DNA from: Cycas panzhihuaensis
Taxonomy: Eukaryota; Cycadophyta
Direction: 5' to 3'
DNA: 64,000 bases
NCBI GenBank assembly: GCA_023213395.1
Contig: CM041465.1
Coordinates: 171,561,741 to 171,625,740 of the forward strand
Shown here: positions 1 to 13,796 of the stretch, piece by piece
Position numbering within the stretch: the stretch's first letter is position 1
Layout of the letters: each line of letters starts with the position of its first letter
The notes under the pieces: model-generated
What the model saw: the letters and a program-made list of their open reading frames with translations, nothing else
Database searches by the model: none
What the model was told of the DNA's origin: nothing
Position numbers and translations under genes: made by a program

Positions 1-8
1 TATATATG

Positions 9-44
<36 letters not shown>

Positions 45-72
45 GATATATATATGTATATATATATATATG

Positions 73-123
<51 letters not shown>

Positions 124-195
124 GTATATACATACACATATATATGTACACACACACACATATCTATCTATCTATATGTACATATATATTATTAG
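1..195. repeat. TA/TG microsatellite at the window edge
   Basis: Almost pure TA dinucleotides with interspersed TG, TATG and CA steps, ending in a short (TATC)n run near 165-175. The array runs off the left window edge, so its full length is unknown. The open frames through it encode only Tyr/Ile/Met/Val repeats and are not genes. Confidence 0.95.
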
Positions 196-198
196 TAA

Positions 199-437
199 TA
201 ATATTCATTATTTTATTAAAGGTGTACATAAGTTATCTTGGGACTTCACAAGTTGTCAATAGTCATCAACAGCCATCAAATATGTATTTTAAATTATTAT
301 TTTGAATTTAAAAAGGGTTGGTGGATGGTGGGTTCCCTCCCAACTATAAATAAATGGAATTTTGCCTAACGTTGTTTACCAACATCGCCATTATATTAAA
401 TTTTGTTACAATGGATACCTAACATATATATTTTTAA
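199..437 (+). repeat. Tandem repeat unit 1 inside LTR
   Basis: First copy of the roughly 240-bp unit starting with an aataatattcattatttta-like run and ending at aatggatacctaac. It differs from unit 2 by scattered substitutions and small indels, so the duplication is old. Confidence 0.8.
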
Positions 438-671
438 CAATAATGTTCATTATTTTATTAAAGGTGTGCATAAATTACCTTGGGAGTTAACAAGCCATCA
501 ATAGCCACCAATAGTTGTCAAGTATATATTTCAAATTATTATTTTAAATTTAAAAAGTATTGGTGGATGGTGAGTTCTCTCCTAACCATAAATAAATGGG
601 ATTTTATCCAAAGGTGTTTACTAACACTGTCATTATGTTAATATTTTGTTATAATGGATACCTAATATTAA
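438..671 (+). repeat. Tandem repeat unit 2 inside LTR
   Basis: Second copy of the unit described at 199-437, with its own TATA-like motif at about 588-597. It gives the probable LTR two candidate promoters in tandem. Confidence 0.8.
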
Positions 672-750
672 TCTTTATATTCTTTATATTATATTCTTTT
701 ACAAATATGGAATAACTATTATTCCACTCTATTCCCCTGTTTACTTCATT

Positions 751-762
751 TAGTATCAGAGC
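751..762 (+). other. Primer-binding site, tRNA-Met type
   Basis: The sequence tagtatcagagc matches 11 of 12 positions of the plant initiator tRNA-Met primer-binding site (tggtatcagagc). It marks the start of the internal region of a plus-strand LTR retrotransposon. Confidence 0.65.
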
Positions 763-2023
763 TTCTTGGGTTGGCTTCATTTAGCTACATTTGACATCAA
801 AGCAAAGATTTCTTAATTTTAAAGCAAAGATTTATCAAAAATGTCTCATTACAAGTATTATATTAAATTTTTATTCATTTTTATAAAATTTATTAATAAT
901 TTTTTATATTATTTTATTAAATATTTAACTATTTTGATTCATATGCTTAATATAATCTATATTTTCTCATATCTATGTAATAATAGTTGGTATAATCTTC
1001 TTGGCATTTATTTAAAGTCATTACATTGAGGTTTTATTTAATATTTTATAAGATTTTAATAGTTTTCTCACTATTTTTTTAGGTTTTTCTATAAATCTAA
1101 AATTCTATAGGCTAGTGCACTCTCCACAGTGGTTGAATCTATCTCAAATGACCATTCATTTGAAAGTTATCTAAGTCAGCTTTGCACTGGATTCAACGGT
1201 TTTAAATTCTATTGCCTCTTAGTGGAGATATTGCTTTTAGAAGCTCACCCTCTCTAACTGCCTCCTGAAACCCTAATGCACCATTTAAAAATCATTAGTT
1301 TATACATTGATTTCTCTCTAATATCTCTAAAGTAGGGTTGTAGGTCCATTAGTGACTACATAAAGATATTTTGTGAGTTATTTTACCCTTTGTTTCTATT
1401 ATACGAACTCTAGTTAACCATTTGACTTCCAAACCTTTTGTCATTTTATTCTAGCTCTTTGCTTAGTGGAATCTAAGAAAACTTAAGGTGTGTCTCTATG
1501 TTGGGCATCTCTTACTTCTCCTAAACTTTTGTCTCAATCTGAGATGTGTACGAAGAGATTTAGCTCCCTAAACTTTTTACATACGTGTAGACCTGTGAAA
1601 TCTATAAACATTATTTTTTATATTTTAAATCATTTTTAAAATAGAGCTACAATGAGTAATTTCCACTTTGGTGCCTAGGGGTTTTAGTAGATAGAGAGAC
1701 AAACTGTACTTCCAAGAGCTATAACTCACTATAGGAGCGACGATTTTTCGAACCGTCTTCTCTTAAGCGTAGAGGACTTAGAGAAGAGTCAAATGAGTAG
1801 TCACTTGACATAGTTCTGAGTAGTGTGGAGATCACATCATCCTGCCAAAGTTTAGGAATCTAATAGAACCTTGAAAAAATAGAGAAAAATGATTCAAATC
1901 TTATAAAATATTAAACGAAACCTCAAAATAATTACACCAAATGATTGTCGGGATAAATGTGCACGCTATAACTAAAAAATCTAAAGAAATATAGATTAAA
2001 TGGACCATACATATCAATAATAA
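763..2023. other. Unassigned AT-rich stretch after the primer-binding site
   Basis: Probably leader or degraded internal sequence of the element whose primer-binding site is at 751. A 62-codon open frame starts with ATG at 841, about 80 bp after the site, but it is Tyr/Ile/Leu/Phe-rich and I recognise no Gag or other domain. The rest holds no recognisable coding or RNA feature. Confidence 0.5.
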
Positions 2024-4464
<2,441 letters not shown>

Positions 4465-4530
4465 GAATATTAATAAACGTTATAAAAACTGACGAAATGT
4501 TAAATATTTGCTTGCCGCGAAGTGGAATCA

Positions 4531-4620
4531 ATGCTCTGATACCAAATGTGGGTAAACCTGGTCTCTGATACTAAATATAGGTGAACTAGTGTGCTATGGT
4601 ACCAAATGTAGGTGTAAGGA
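4531..4620 (-). repeat. Three 30-bp tandem copies of a minus-strand primer-binding site
   Basis: Three imperfect 30-bp units sit at 4531-4560, 4561-4590 and 4591-4620. They contain gctctgatacca, tctctgatacta and gctatggtacca respectively, each followed by aaatgtgggt, aaatataggt or aaatgtaggt. The first unit is the exact reverse complement of the tRNA-Met primer-binding site tggtatcagagc. The other two are decayed versions. The array lies between the TA array and a minus-strand LTR, where a single primer-binding site would be expected. Confidence 0.75.
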
Positions 4621-4962
4621 GAACAAAGTAGAGTGAATGCATATTACTCAAGCCATATTCAAAATACACATTTGAAATAACATTATATTTATCCATTGCA
4701 AAGAGAGTACATAGCATTTCTAATTAGATGCCGATGTTAAAAAATACCAGGAAGGTATTCCCTTAATATATATAGTTCAAGAATGCAGAAGACAGCCTTT
4801 ACATGACAATTCAAACAAATAATAAAAAATTAAATAATATAATATACATACGTACCTTAGTTGGCTCGTTGATGGCTCTAGTGGACTCTAGGTGACTTTA
4901 GGTAGTTTTTGGGGGCCTAAGGTGCATGCACATACACTTAACAAATGGGCATTATCCCAACA
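4607..4962 (-). mobile_element. Minus-strand LTR next to a primer-binding site
   Basis: A 356-bp stretch begins TGTAGGTG and ends TATCCCAACA on the plus strand, so on the minus strand it reads TGTTGGGATA to CACCTACA, with the TG/CA ends of an LTR. Its minus-strand 3' end adjoins the primer-binding-site array at 4531-4620, as expected for a 5' LTR. The internal region would lie to the left but is replaced by the TA array, so only the LTR and primer site survive. The exact inner end could instead be at 4547 if the repeated units belong to the LTR. Confidence 0.6.
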
Positions 4963-5663
4963 GGGGCCAGGGTTGGCATGGGGGAATCTTTATTTAGATC
5001 ATCATTAAGTAATTATGTTAGTTGATGTTTAAGCCAGTATTTAGTTATTATTCATGTTACTATCTAAATCTTTATTTGAATTACATATGGACCTCTATTT
5101 AAGTTATTTTTTAGCCTCATTTTGGTTATAATAAGACTTTAATTGAGTGTATATTTGTGTTTGCATTTGAAACATTATTAAGGTCATTATTTGGACCATT
5201 TTTAGGGGGTCACCATTGTTTAATAAATTTAGTTAAGGCTTGATTCATTAATAAGCTACAAATATGATTATATTAGCAACACTTTTATTGATCTTAATAG
5301 GGCTTGGAAAAAAGAAGAAGTGAAGAATAAGGTTAATAATTTGGTTATTAGTCAAACTTCTATATTAATGGTTGCCTTCTATCTATATTGTATTATAGAT
5401 TTTGACTCTTGCAAACATATATTTTTATTTCATATATGTGTGTATGTGTGTGTGTGTGAAGGACACTAACAATCAAAATTTATAACATTAACTTTTACCT
5501 CTAAGATTCATTTGTGATTTTAATTCTAATTATCATTTCTTGTGTTTATTCTACCATGCTTAACATGTTATCGAACTTTTGATTCTTATCATTGTATTTA
5601 TTCTATAGTATAATGTGTTTTTTTTAATAATTCAATTATAAAAATGATATAATCTAAAAAGTA
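4963..5663. other. AT-rich stretch without recognisable genes
   Basis: I see no coding, RNA or LTR signature. A short (TG)n run lies near 5436-5458. Confidence 0.6.
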
Positions 5664-5899
5664 ATTAAATATAGAGAAATATAAAAATTATATAATTTTT
5701 AACATTCATTTTAAAAATAATTATTTTATTCATAATTTTTCTTTTGACGATATGTACTAAGCAGATGGAATCTAATCTCTGTTTATTGAGGTTTATCACC
5801 TTATGATCTAGTTCTCCTCTATAATCCCACATGGGGATCAAACTTAGAACTTCCAACACCATAGGGTAGATACTTATTAATACACCCTGGCACCCAACC
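5664..5899 (-). mobile_element. Possible tRNA-derived SINE
   Basis: Read on the minus strand from 5899, the sequence starts ggttgggtgccagggtg and about 60 bases later has aagtttgatcccc, which resembles the RNA polymerase III B box (ggttcgantcc). The box A equivalent is weak, and the end is an AT-rich tail rather than a clear poly(A). I saw no target-site duplication. The overlapping 65-codon minus-strand frame has no recognisable domain. It could equally be a stray tRNA-like match. Confidence 0.3.
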
Positions 5900-5974
5900 T
5901 TATTTTATTCATAATTAAAAGAGAGAAATATTAACAAAAATGAATTTATAAAATCTTTGTATTGGAGATTGAGA

Positions 5975-7757
5975 CATAGGTTGAAAATTTTTAATTCTAA
6001 TTGATTCTAACTATAAATGTTCTTATGTGTATTTATTATCCTTGAACAATTACTATTATCTATTATATATATACATACATTTACATTTTGGTATTAGTTA
6101 CATAGATGAAGTAAATTAGAAATAGGTATAGTTAGTACTTTCACTACCACCTTAAAGATGATTCAGATGTAGAGTGATTTAAATTTTTTAAAACTATATA
6201 CAAATATAAGAGGCATTTAAATGCAAAAGGTGATATTAATTTTTAAAAGTAGTTTTAAGTTTAAAAATAATTTTGGTCTTCATTGTTAGCATATGCAAGT
6301 GTGAATCTAGAAGTAATTATTCTATTTATTGTTTTTATTATTGGAAAAGCCCTATATTCATGCAAAATGAAGAATTAAGGCAGGAGAAAATATTTAGTAT
6401 ATCTAAAAGTTGCCGCTAGAATTATTTTGATTTATGGGGCCTTATCCTATTAACATTTAAGGTTAAATATATACACCTACTAGGACTTTGAGCAAGCTTA
6501 GGCACATGAAAAAGTAAGTTTTTGTACCCTTAATAGGAACTTGTGTGCACTAAGTAGATGTGCTTATTTAGGAAATCAAGCCCTTATACCTTAGTAATTA
6601 TGACATAGGTTTCATATTTTTTGGGTAATATTTTCAAGTATAAGACCATGAAAGGAGAGAGATAATGATGAATTTTAGAATTAGCAATATATATCTTGAT
6701 TTTGTGTATGTTTTTTAAGGAGACATGAACATAAGCATATGAACTTCTCTTTACTTGAGCATTTCCACCTTAGTGTACCTCTAATTATTGTCTTATATTG
6801 TGTACTTATTATGACTCTCTTACCTATCTTGTTTTTAGCATTTATGTACTATTTTCAAGGATGAGATGGAGGATTAAGAGAAGTGTCAATAGATTCAATG
6901 TAACTTTAAAGGTGATTCTAACAGTGGTAATGCACTTGTAGCTTGTTAACCATATACATATGCATGCCATGGTTCACTCTTGTTTATATCTCATTGTACT
7001 ATGATTCTTATGTCCATGACTTATGCTTGTATTTTAGCCACATATAATTTCAATATAAATTTGTATGCATATTGGTTTAAATGATATAGTGACAACATCA
7101 TCAAATGGTCTTCTCTTTCACATTAAATATATACATATGAATTTGTAGGAAAGTAAAACATTAAAGTCTATGGTCTTCTCCTTTGTGTTGAATATGTATT
7201 CATTATTGTTTCGAATTTGCTTTGATTATCATTGCCACCTAGTTAAAATTTCCTCATTATTTCTAGATACCATTTTATTGAGTGCAAGTTACATTTGTTT
7301 GTCTTCTTTTTTTATTTGTGTTTCAGTTATTCAACCTAGATTGCTTGTAGTCTGGAACATGTTATTTGTACTCACCTTATCACACTACTTGTATTCCTTA
7401 ATCACCTAGAATTATTGGGCTAGATTCTTGACCATGCGAATTTAAGATTCATGTATGCATATTAGCTCAAGGGAGATCAAGGCATTAGAGTGTGTGGCAT
7501 GTTGCCTTTTTTATATACATAGTTTATATTCTTAGTCCCTTCTCATCCTTGTCACATATTATAATTATAGTTGCCAAGTCAATTTTACCTATGGCATGTT
7601 GTATGCATGCATCTTCCCTTTTCTAATGTTGCTTGACTTATTTAGACCCCATTCCGAAGCATATGTTACGTACTTAAGTGGTCAAGTTTCCTTTTGGATC
7701 AACCACTCTTTCTCTTCATGGGTATTCACACTTGGGATACATTTATCTTTGATTGCC
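5975..7757. other. Upstream region of RLK copy A
   Basis: AT-rich sequence collinear with 39372-41230 in block B. Short open frames here (for example 7170-7409 and 7596-7784) are not conserved in length between the two copies and show no domain, so I regard them as chance. Any promoter of the RLK would lie at the right end. Confidence 0.6.
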
Positions 7758-7766
7758 TATATATAT
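7758..7766 (+). promoter_or_regulatory. Putative TATA box of RLK copy A
   Basis: The motif tatatatat lies about 60 bp upstream of the ATG at 7823 and is conserved at the same place in copy B (41231-41239). Spacing fits a plant core promoter with a very short 5' UTR. In such AT-rich DNA it may be fortuitous. Confidence 0.35.
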
Positions 7767-7822
7767 GAGTTTGAAGGAGGTTAACCCACACATAGCCCTA
7801 AGATTCATTTTCAATTTTGAAG

Positions 7823-9600
7823 ATGCATCTCTTATTGTTATTTGTTTTGCCCTCTCTTAGATTCCTTGTATCGTTCTCAACTCTTGTCCAAGCATCTCAT
7901 TTTAATCCTCATCCCTACCTCAACAATGCTAGTGATAGGCACTCTCTTTTGGCATTCAAGGCTTCAATCATGTCTGATCCTAACTACGTATTAGGCAATT
8001 GGGATTCTAATGTAACCTTCTGCAATTGAAGAGGCATTTGGTGCAGTTCAAGAAGAGAAAGAGTGGTGGCCATAAATCTCCAAAGCAAGGGCTTAAGAGG
8101 TACCATCACTCCCTTTCTTAAAAATCTCTCAATTTTGCACACTCTACGACTTGGTAATAATAGTCTTTATGGTCCCATTCCACACGAATTAGGAAGCCTC
8201 CGCCTATTAAGAACCCTTTCGTTGCCGATAAACGAGTTAGAGGGTCCCATTCCGACGGCACTCGCTAACTGCAGCAAATTGGAAATCTTAGCTCTCTCGT
8301 TCAACCAGTTGAGCGGAATCGTTCCGCTGAGCTATCTCACCTTCATCACAGCAACCTCAAGGCCACCATTCCTCCATCGTTTGGGTCATTCCCCAGGGTG
8401 TCATTCCCCCTCGGTTGGGTCTCCTCATTAATCTACAGTCCCTTTTGATTAGCGAGAATCATCTGAGCGGACACATTCCACCGTCCCTTTGTGGATCGTG
8501 GATACATTTGCCTGCATGTCTCGCTTCTGCTTCCGGGAAACACACAGATCATGCACACGCACTTCTCAAAAGAATAATAGCGTCGGTAGCTGCCGTTGGC
8601 GGTCTTACTCGTGGGCTTCTTTCGGAGTCGCAATTGGTATCCCAAGAATTTGGATCTCTCCAAAGATTTTACGCCAAAACGAGGTCCCCCAAGGATTTCA
8701 TAGCAGGAGCTTCTTACTGCAACTAATGGTTTCGACGAGGCCAACTTGTTAGGAGTTGGTAGCTTTGGGTCTGTCTATAAAGCCATTCTCCGTGACGGAC
8801 CCAAAGCTGCCATAAAGGTGTTTCCTTTCCAGAACGAAGAGTCTGACAAAAGTTTTAGGAGAGAATGCAGAGTATTGAGAAGAATTCGGCACCGGAATCT
8901 GGTTCGAATCATAACCTCCATCTCCGACGAACACCTCAAATGTCTGGATTTTCAGTTCATGCTTTATGGAAGTTTGGATAAGTGCTTGCATCCTGCTACA
9001 GATCGCTTGCACATTGCAGCCTAGCAATGTGCTCCTTCACGAAAGCATGATCGGCTACATCGCCCCAGGTGGCCCTCTTATTTGTATTCTCTGTGGATTT
9101 GTATTGGAATTGGAAAAACCAAAATCTAATTGTGTGTGAATTGGAATGCAGAGTATGAATTGAATGGAACGGTTTCAACCAAGGGAGATGTGTACAGCTA
9201 TGGCATTTTGTTGTTGGAAATGCTTACAAGGAAAAAGCCAACCGACGCCATGTTTGCGGAAGGGGATTTGAACCTGAACAAGTGGGTCGCCTTGGCTTAT
9301 CCTGATAGAATACCCGATGTGGTCGATCGCAGCTTGCTGGAGGGTTTAAATACTGACCGGCAGGAAATCGTCCGCTATTGTCTTCTTCGACTCGTGCATG
9401 TGGGATTACTGTCCTCCAAAGAATCACCAGAAGACCGACCGAGCATGAGAGCGGTGGAGGGGGCATTGGAGAGTATTAAGCAGAGCTTTGAAGGAGCCAC
9501 ACTGTCTGCTGCCAGATTTGCATCGGATATATGGCATTTAGTGGGCAATCCAAGTGCTGTTGGCGTAGGGTTGGGATCCCGAAACTCGCTAGGTATCTAA
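7823..9600 (+). pseudogene. LRR receptor-like kinase pseudogene, copy A (subfamily XII type)
   Basis: Family role: membrane receptor with an extracellular leucine-rich-repeat domain and a cytoplasmic Ser/Thr kinase, often in immunity or development. Visible in order: ATG at 7823 with a hydrophobic signal peptide; an N-terminal cap containing LLAFKASI; about three LRRs; the post-LRR segment LCGSW; a juxtamembrane ELLTATNG; a kinase glycine loop GVGSFGSV (about 8752-8775) and Lys in AAIKVF; then, after an intron, C-lobe subdomains IX-XI from about 9152 (GDVYSYGILLLEM) to a stop at 9598-9600. Lesions: TGG to TGA at 8027-8029; a 1-bp deletion near 8326; loss of most LRRs between about 8340 and 8490; a 14-bp deletion near 8603-8607 that removes the membrane segment and shifts frame; and loss of the catalytic loop (HRD-type) and DFG regions near 9020-9056. 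It cannot make a receptor or an active kinase. Confidence 0.93.
9069..9151 (+). other. Kinase-domain intron of RLK copy A
   Basis: Exon sequence encoding GYIAP ends in G at 9068. The sequence then shows a GT donor at 9069-9070 and resumes after gaatgcag at 9152 with AG TAT GAA, so the joined codon is GAG (Glu) of the conserved IAPE motif. A phase-1 intron at this place in the activation segment is a known feature of subfamily XII LRR-RLK genes. The 83-bp length is short but plausible for plants. Confidence 0.75.
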
Positions 9601-9806
9601 GATATCACGCCGCAAAGTAGCTGCTCTTCTTTCTTTAACACGTTGTACACCATTTTGGAACTCGCAAATAATTAGGTGGATGTTATCGTTCGAATGATTT
9701 GTTTGATGTCTAAATATTTTGCATTCGATGAATTTTTTTTAATAGTTTATAAGTGTATGGATGTTTTTCATATGATGTCGAACTTTATGGAAATTGTTTA
9801 TTATGC

Positions 9807-9916
9807 TAAAAAGGATTAATGCCATGAACTACGAGAATCCATATTAAGTAGAGAAAGACTTTAAAAAGGATTAATGCCATGAACTACGAGAATCCATATT
9901 AAGTAGAGAAAGACTT
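9807..9916 (+). repeat. Perfect 55-bp tandem duplication downstream of RLK copy A
   Basis: Two identical 55-bp units (9807-9861 and 9862-9916) contain ggattaatgccatgaac and end at gagaaagactt. No counterpart duplicate is visible in block B, where the RLK 3' part is deleted right up to agaaaaagactttaagatg. The perfect identity points to a recent event. Confidence 0.92.
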
Positions 9917-12564
9917 TAAGATGAGTTGGTACTAATATGTGTGTACATCAATTTGGAGGGGGTGGAAGAAATAATATAAAGAAAAGGGATCTTATGACAT
10001 TGTCATTTTAGATTATTTGTCCATTCATCTTCTATGGTCATTATGCATCTATCTCCAAATAATAAAATATAATAAAACAACACTTCTTTGAGAGTAAGGA
10101 TGAGAGAAGAGAGGGGAAATGAGTGAGGTAAGAGACAATGCACTTAAATATGGGATGGGACATGGGTACAAATGGCTAAGATGACATGATATTAGATGTG
10201 ATATAAGTGTAAAGAGGATAAATAATATGTGATTATAATTAACATTAAAAAAATAATATCAAGTATGCATGTACATGCATACAAATAAATCCACGATAAT
10301 TATTTGCAATCACAACAATCACCTACTTGATAATATTTTTTGGGATGAAATAAGATTTCAAACTATCAATTATTTAGGAAAATGATAAAGAATATATAAA
10401 TAAGCTCTTATGCAATTATTGTTTAAATGCTCGAAGCTATGCTAATAATTAATCAATAATACATAAAATATGCTAATAATTATTTTAATACTCAAGTAAA
10501 AGTCCTTTCGTCAAAACATCCTAAAAAATAAACCTATGCATATTCTCTTAATAAGACTTAAAGGCATGGTATACAATAATTTTACAAGAGGCTACCATGA
10601 TAGCTAAATAAACACAAATCAAACCATAAGAATATTGTAACATCATAAACTTTTCTTCAAAAATTACATTTTACAAGTGAAACTAAAATAATATATGATC
10701 TATATGTTGATCATGCTACTTATGTTACTCATGTAGGGGTATGTGTCAAAATTGTAGCTAAAATAACCTTAAAAAAAACTAAATTTAATATCAATATTTA
10801 TCATAAAAAATGTAGGTATAAAAGGCTTCCATTTTTTATAAGAATAGAAGAGTACCCAAAGCTACAATATGATATGCTCAATGAAATTTACAATGATGCC
10901 ATGAATAAAAAGTTAAAGATTCACTAAAAATATAAAATTATATAATTCTTAAAGTAAAACTTAGATTTATCGAGGATAAGGGGATGGAGACCCTTCTTCC
11001 TCTCCTTTTAATGTCCTAATCTATATGTTGCTTCTATGAGTCCTAGAACACCTAACAGCTTGCAGGGGTAGTAGATTCATATTGGGAGTGTAGAATTTTA
11101 AACTTATTTTGATATAACATATTAACAAATGTATATGGGTAAAATATGTATTAACCATTAATGTATTCATAAATATATAAGGATCAATAATTACATGATC
11201 ATTCAATAATATAAAGGATAATAAGGGCAATCAAAGAGTCAATCATGAAACCATAATATGACACAATGCTTAATATGAAAAGCCTGTGCATGGAAAAAAA
11301 CACCTCTAAAAATCACACATAAGATATCATTATATAATAAACTTGACTTTGTTACTTCTTCATATCTACAATATGATAAAGAACACAACAAAAATGGAGG
11401 TAGATGGAGTTGTGATGAAGATGAAGTGTACCAAATAAAGACACACCACAATGAACCTAAATAATACCAATCTTTGATTAACAAAATATAACTTTATAAT
11501 GCATAGGGTGGTGTGCTTATAATAGCACAAGATCACCTTTAAACCTTAATTCTTATATTATTTTATTAACCTACCTCTAAGTTGACCTATCACCAATTTC
11601 CTGTATTATTTAATTAGCATAACACTAACCCGACTAACCTAACTTAATTCCATGTGAACACTATTATCCTAACCTAAATTTATATGGTGAGGATCACCAT
11701 ATTCCCTCCCCCCTTAAATGCTTTGCCCCCAAAGCATCTAAATACATGAATACATATGATTACCACCTCATGTTGTTGCTAGGATGTTTATAGTAGATGT
11801 TTCATCCTTCTACCATAATATGAAAACTACTATTGCACTTGATATTAGAGAAGAATGATGCTTTATATACACTTTTTCTGTTGAATAGGAATATGCATCA
11901 AATGAGTGTAGTCCCTTTTATTAGATATCATCATCAAAGAAATGAGGACCCATGGTGTAATAATTTGGGGATCTACAAAATTAGGGATCTAATTACTCTT
12001 ACAAGATGGATAAAGATGGCACCTCTATTTTATACTTAAGCTCTTTTTTAATGCTTACACATTTACACTACATGGTTGAGTGATATTGGTCCTTTAAAAG
12101 TTCACCTTGTTTAACATATAACTCATAATTTTCTTCTAAGGTGATAAACTCTATGTTGATCACATTGTGATGTAGTGGAGAGTTAAGCAAAGGGATTTCA
12201 ACATGCTTATTCAAAGTTGGTAAAAAAGAAAAATTTACATCAACCATAGATTTTATTTCCCCAATTTCTTCTTCTTCTTCTTCTTCTTCTTGCTTGGTCC
12301 TTCCTCTCATAAGGGAACTTTAATTAGAAATGAGTTCTTTATGTGATAGTGGAGAGAAAAATTAAGGAGACCCAATTTTGGCCTATAGTGTTCAAGATAT
12401 AATTGGTGTACCCACCACTAAAGGTATAATTTTTAGTTATAGAATACCTTAACAAATCTTCTCATACATTGTTAGGTTAACCTCTTTAGAGTATGTGGGT
12501 GAGGTTGTATGTTAGTCATCAAAAGTGACTAAACCATAAAGACTAAAATGAAGAAGTTGGGTCA

Positions 12565-12565
<1 letters not shown>
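9917..12565. other. AT-rich filler of block A
   Basis: Collinear with about 43400-46420. It contains one 80-codon minus-strand frame (12068-12310) with a Glu run, whose copy in block B (45942-46178) stays open but differs in the length of the Glu run. I recognise no domain in it. The stretch near 11700-11730 is G-rich on the minus strand (ggggggaggg), resembling a polypurine tract, but I could not pair it with an LTR. Confidence 0.5.
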
Positions 12566-12645
<80 letters not shown>

Positions 12646-12652
12646 CATACAC

Positions 12653-12712
<60 letters not shown>

Positions 12713-12755
12713 GTATGTATGTATACATATATACATACATATGTATTCATGTGCA
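12566..12755. repeat. Compound (AT)n(AC)n microsatellite, block A
   Basis: About 75 bp of (AT)n with one gatat interruption, then acagacatacacac, then about 45 bp of pure (AC)n, then (TATG)n and ATAC variants. The block B locus (46421-46530) is shorter and has (CTAT)n, (ATAC)n and a short (AC)n instead. Confidence 0.95.
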
Positions 12756-13796
12756 ATATAAATCTTTATGAAATTATAAGATCTAATGGTAAACTTTAAT
12801 ATCTAGTTCAAATAAAGTGCAAAATATATTACACAGTAGCCTAAAATTAAGCCCACAAAATAAGGATTCTTCTAGAATAGATAAAATTAAATTTTGAGTC
12901 CATATGGAAAAGATATAGGCAAAACTATAAATGTTGGTGCTAAAATTTTAAGATGGCTCTTTTAATTAAGTTTTAGCCCCTTTAAAAATGTGAACTTGGT
13001 CACTCTATCTCATGCATATGAGCTCTAGTGGACTTCACTTATAAATAAGCTAAGGTTTAATATTTATAACCTTGCATTATAAATGATAAAAGAAAAAAAT
13101 TATATTATACTTATGCATTGATTAACTAACAAATGATGGTAGACAATGAGGGTTCAAAGATGTATTTTGAGCTCTATAGAACTCAAATTTATTGGAAATT
13201 ATAGAAGGGAATGTACCCCTTCATTTACTTCAATTTCCCATTTAGAAAAATAAATATTGCTACATGTGGAGGGAGATCCATGTTATTAAACATTGTATGG
13301 GAAACAATCAAGTGACAGATTGAGTGGCCACTTCATAGAGATAGTGTCTTTGATAAAATTAGATTATATAATTTGATCATTTAATGGTTAATAGCCATAA
13401 GAAATATCAATAGCTTTGGCTTGAATATGGTATTTCAAGCCCACAAAAATCTCTAAATTATATGGAGACAACAAAATTTTCCTCACTACTTATCAATTAT
13501 TAACGGAGCCAAAATTTGCATCACTTGCATAGTGCCTTATTAAAGTAATTTCGAATCTATCGCCCTTTTAATGTGGCTATATACATTCAAAATCTAAAAT
13601 CTATGCACCATACACCATTCTTTCTTTAAGCATTCAAACTAGCATATAATATATTCCCATTTCTCAACCTCTTTATAGTCCTCTCTATAACTGTATTTAT
13701 TGAATTATTCCTTTTAGCATAACACTTATTTAAATAGTTTATATTAATTCCATAAATATAGCAAGTCAATACAAAACATCTTCCTTTACCTCTTCC
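12756..13796. other. AT-rich stretch, probably decayed internal region of a copia-type element
   Basis: It lies downstream (minus-strand sense) of the copia gag at 13797-14541 and is collinear with about 46531-47584. It may be the remnant of the rest of that element, but I could not recognise protease, integrase or reverse transcriptase motifs. Confidence 0.4.

Larger units (their letters stand above)
198..748 (+). mobile_element. Probable LTR (5' LTR end) with internal tandem duplication
   Basis: Two imperfect copies of a roughly 240-bp unit lie head to tail (about 199-437 and 438-671). Each holds a run that reads ttggtggatggtg, then a TATA-like ctataaataaatgg or cataaataaatgg, then aatggatacctaa. 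A tRNA-Met primer-binding-site match begins at 751, straight after this stretch. A TATA box inside a terminal repeat followed by a primer-binding site is the usual order in a plant LTR retrotransposon. The left LTR end is not visible because the stretch merges into the microsatellite. No 3' LTR partner was found in the window. Confidence 0.55.

Noticed and set aside
8433-9466. Minus-strand frames opposite RLK copy A (and similar ones at 41382-43211)
   Set aside because: They are antisense shadows of the LRR and kinase coding sequence, which is more GC-rich and so has fewer chance stops.
7823-9600. RLK copy A as a functional truncated kinase gene
   Set aside because: The catalytic loop and the DFG segment are missing, and there are stops and frameshifts before and within the kinase.
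11690-11730. G-rich minus-strand tract (and 45580-45600) as a polypurine tract next to an LTR
   Set aside because: No paired LTR sequence could be found on either side, and the nearby ggtgatcctcacc palindrome is not shared with the LTR at 15898.
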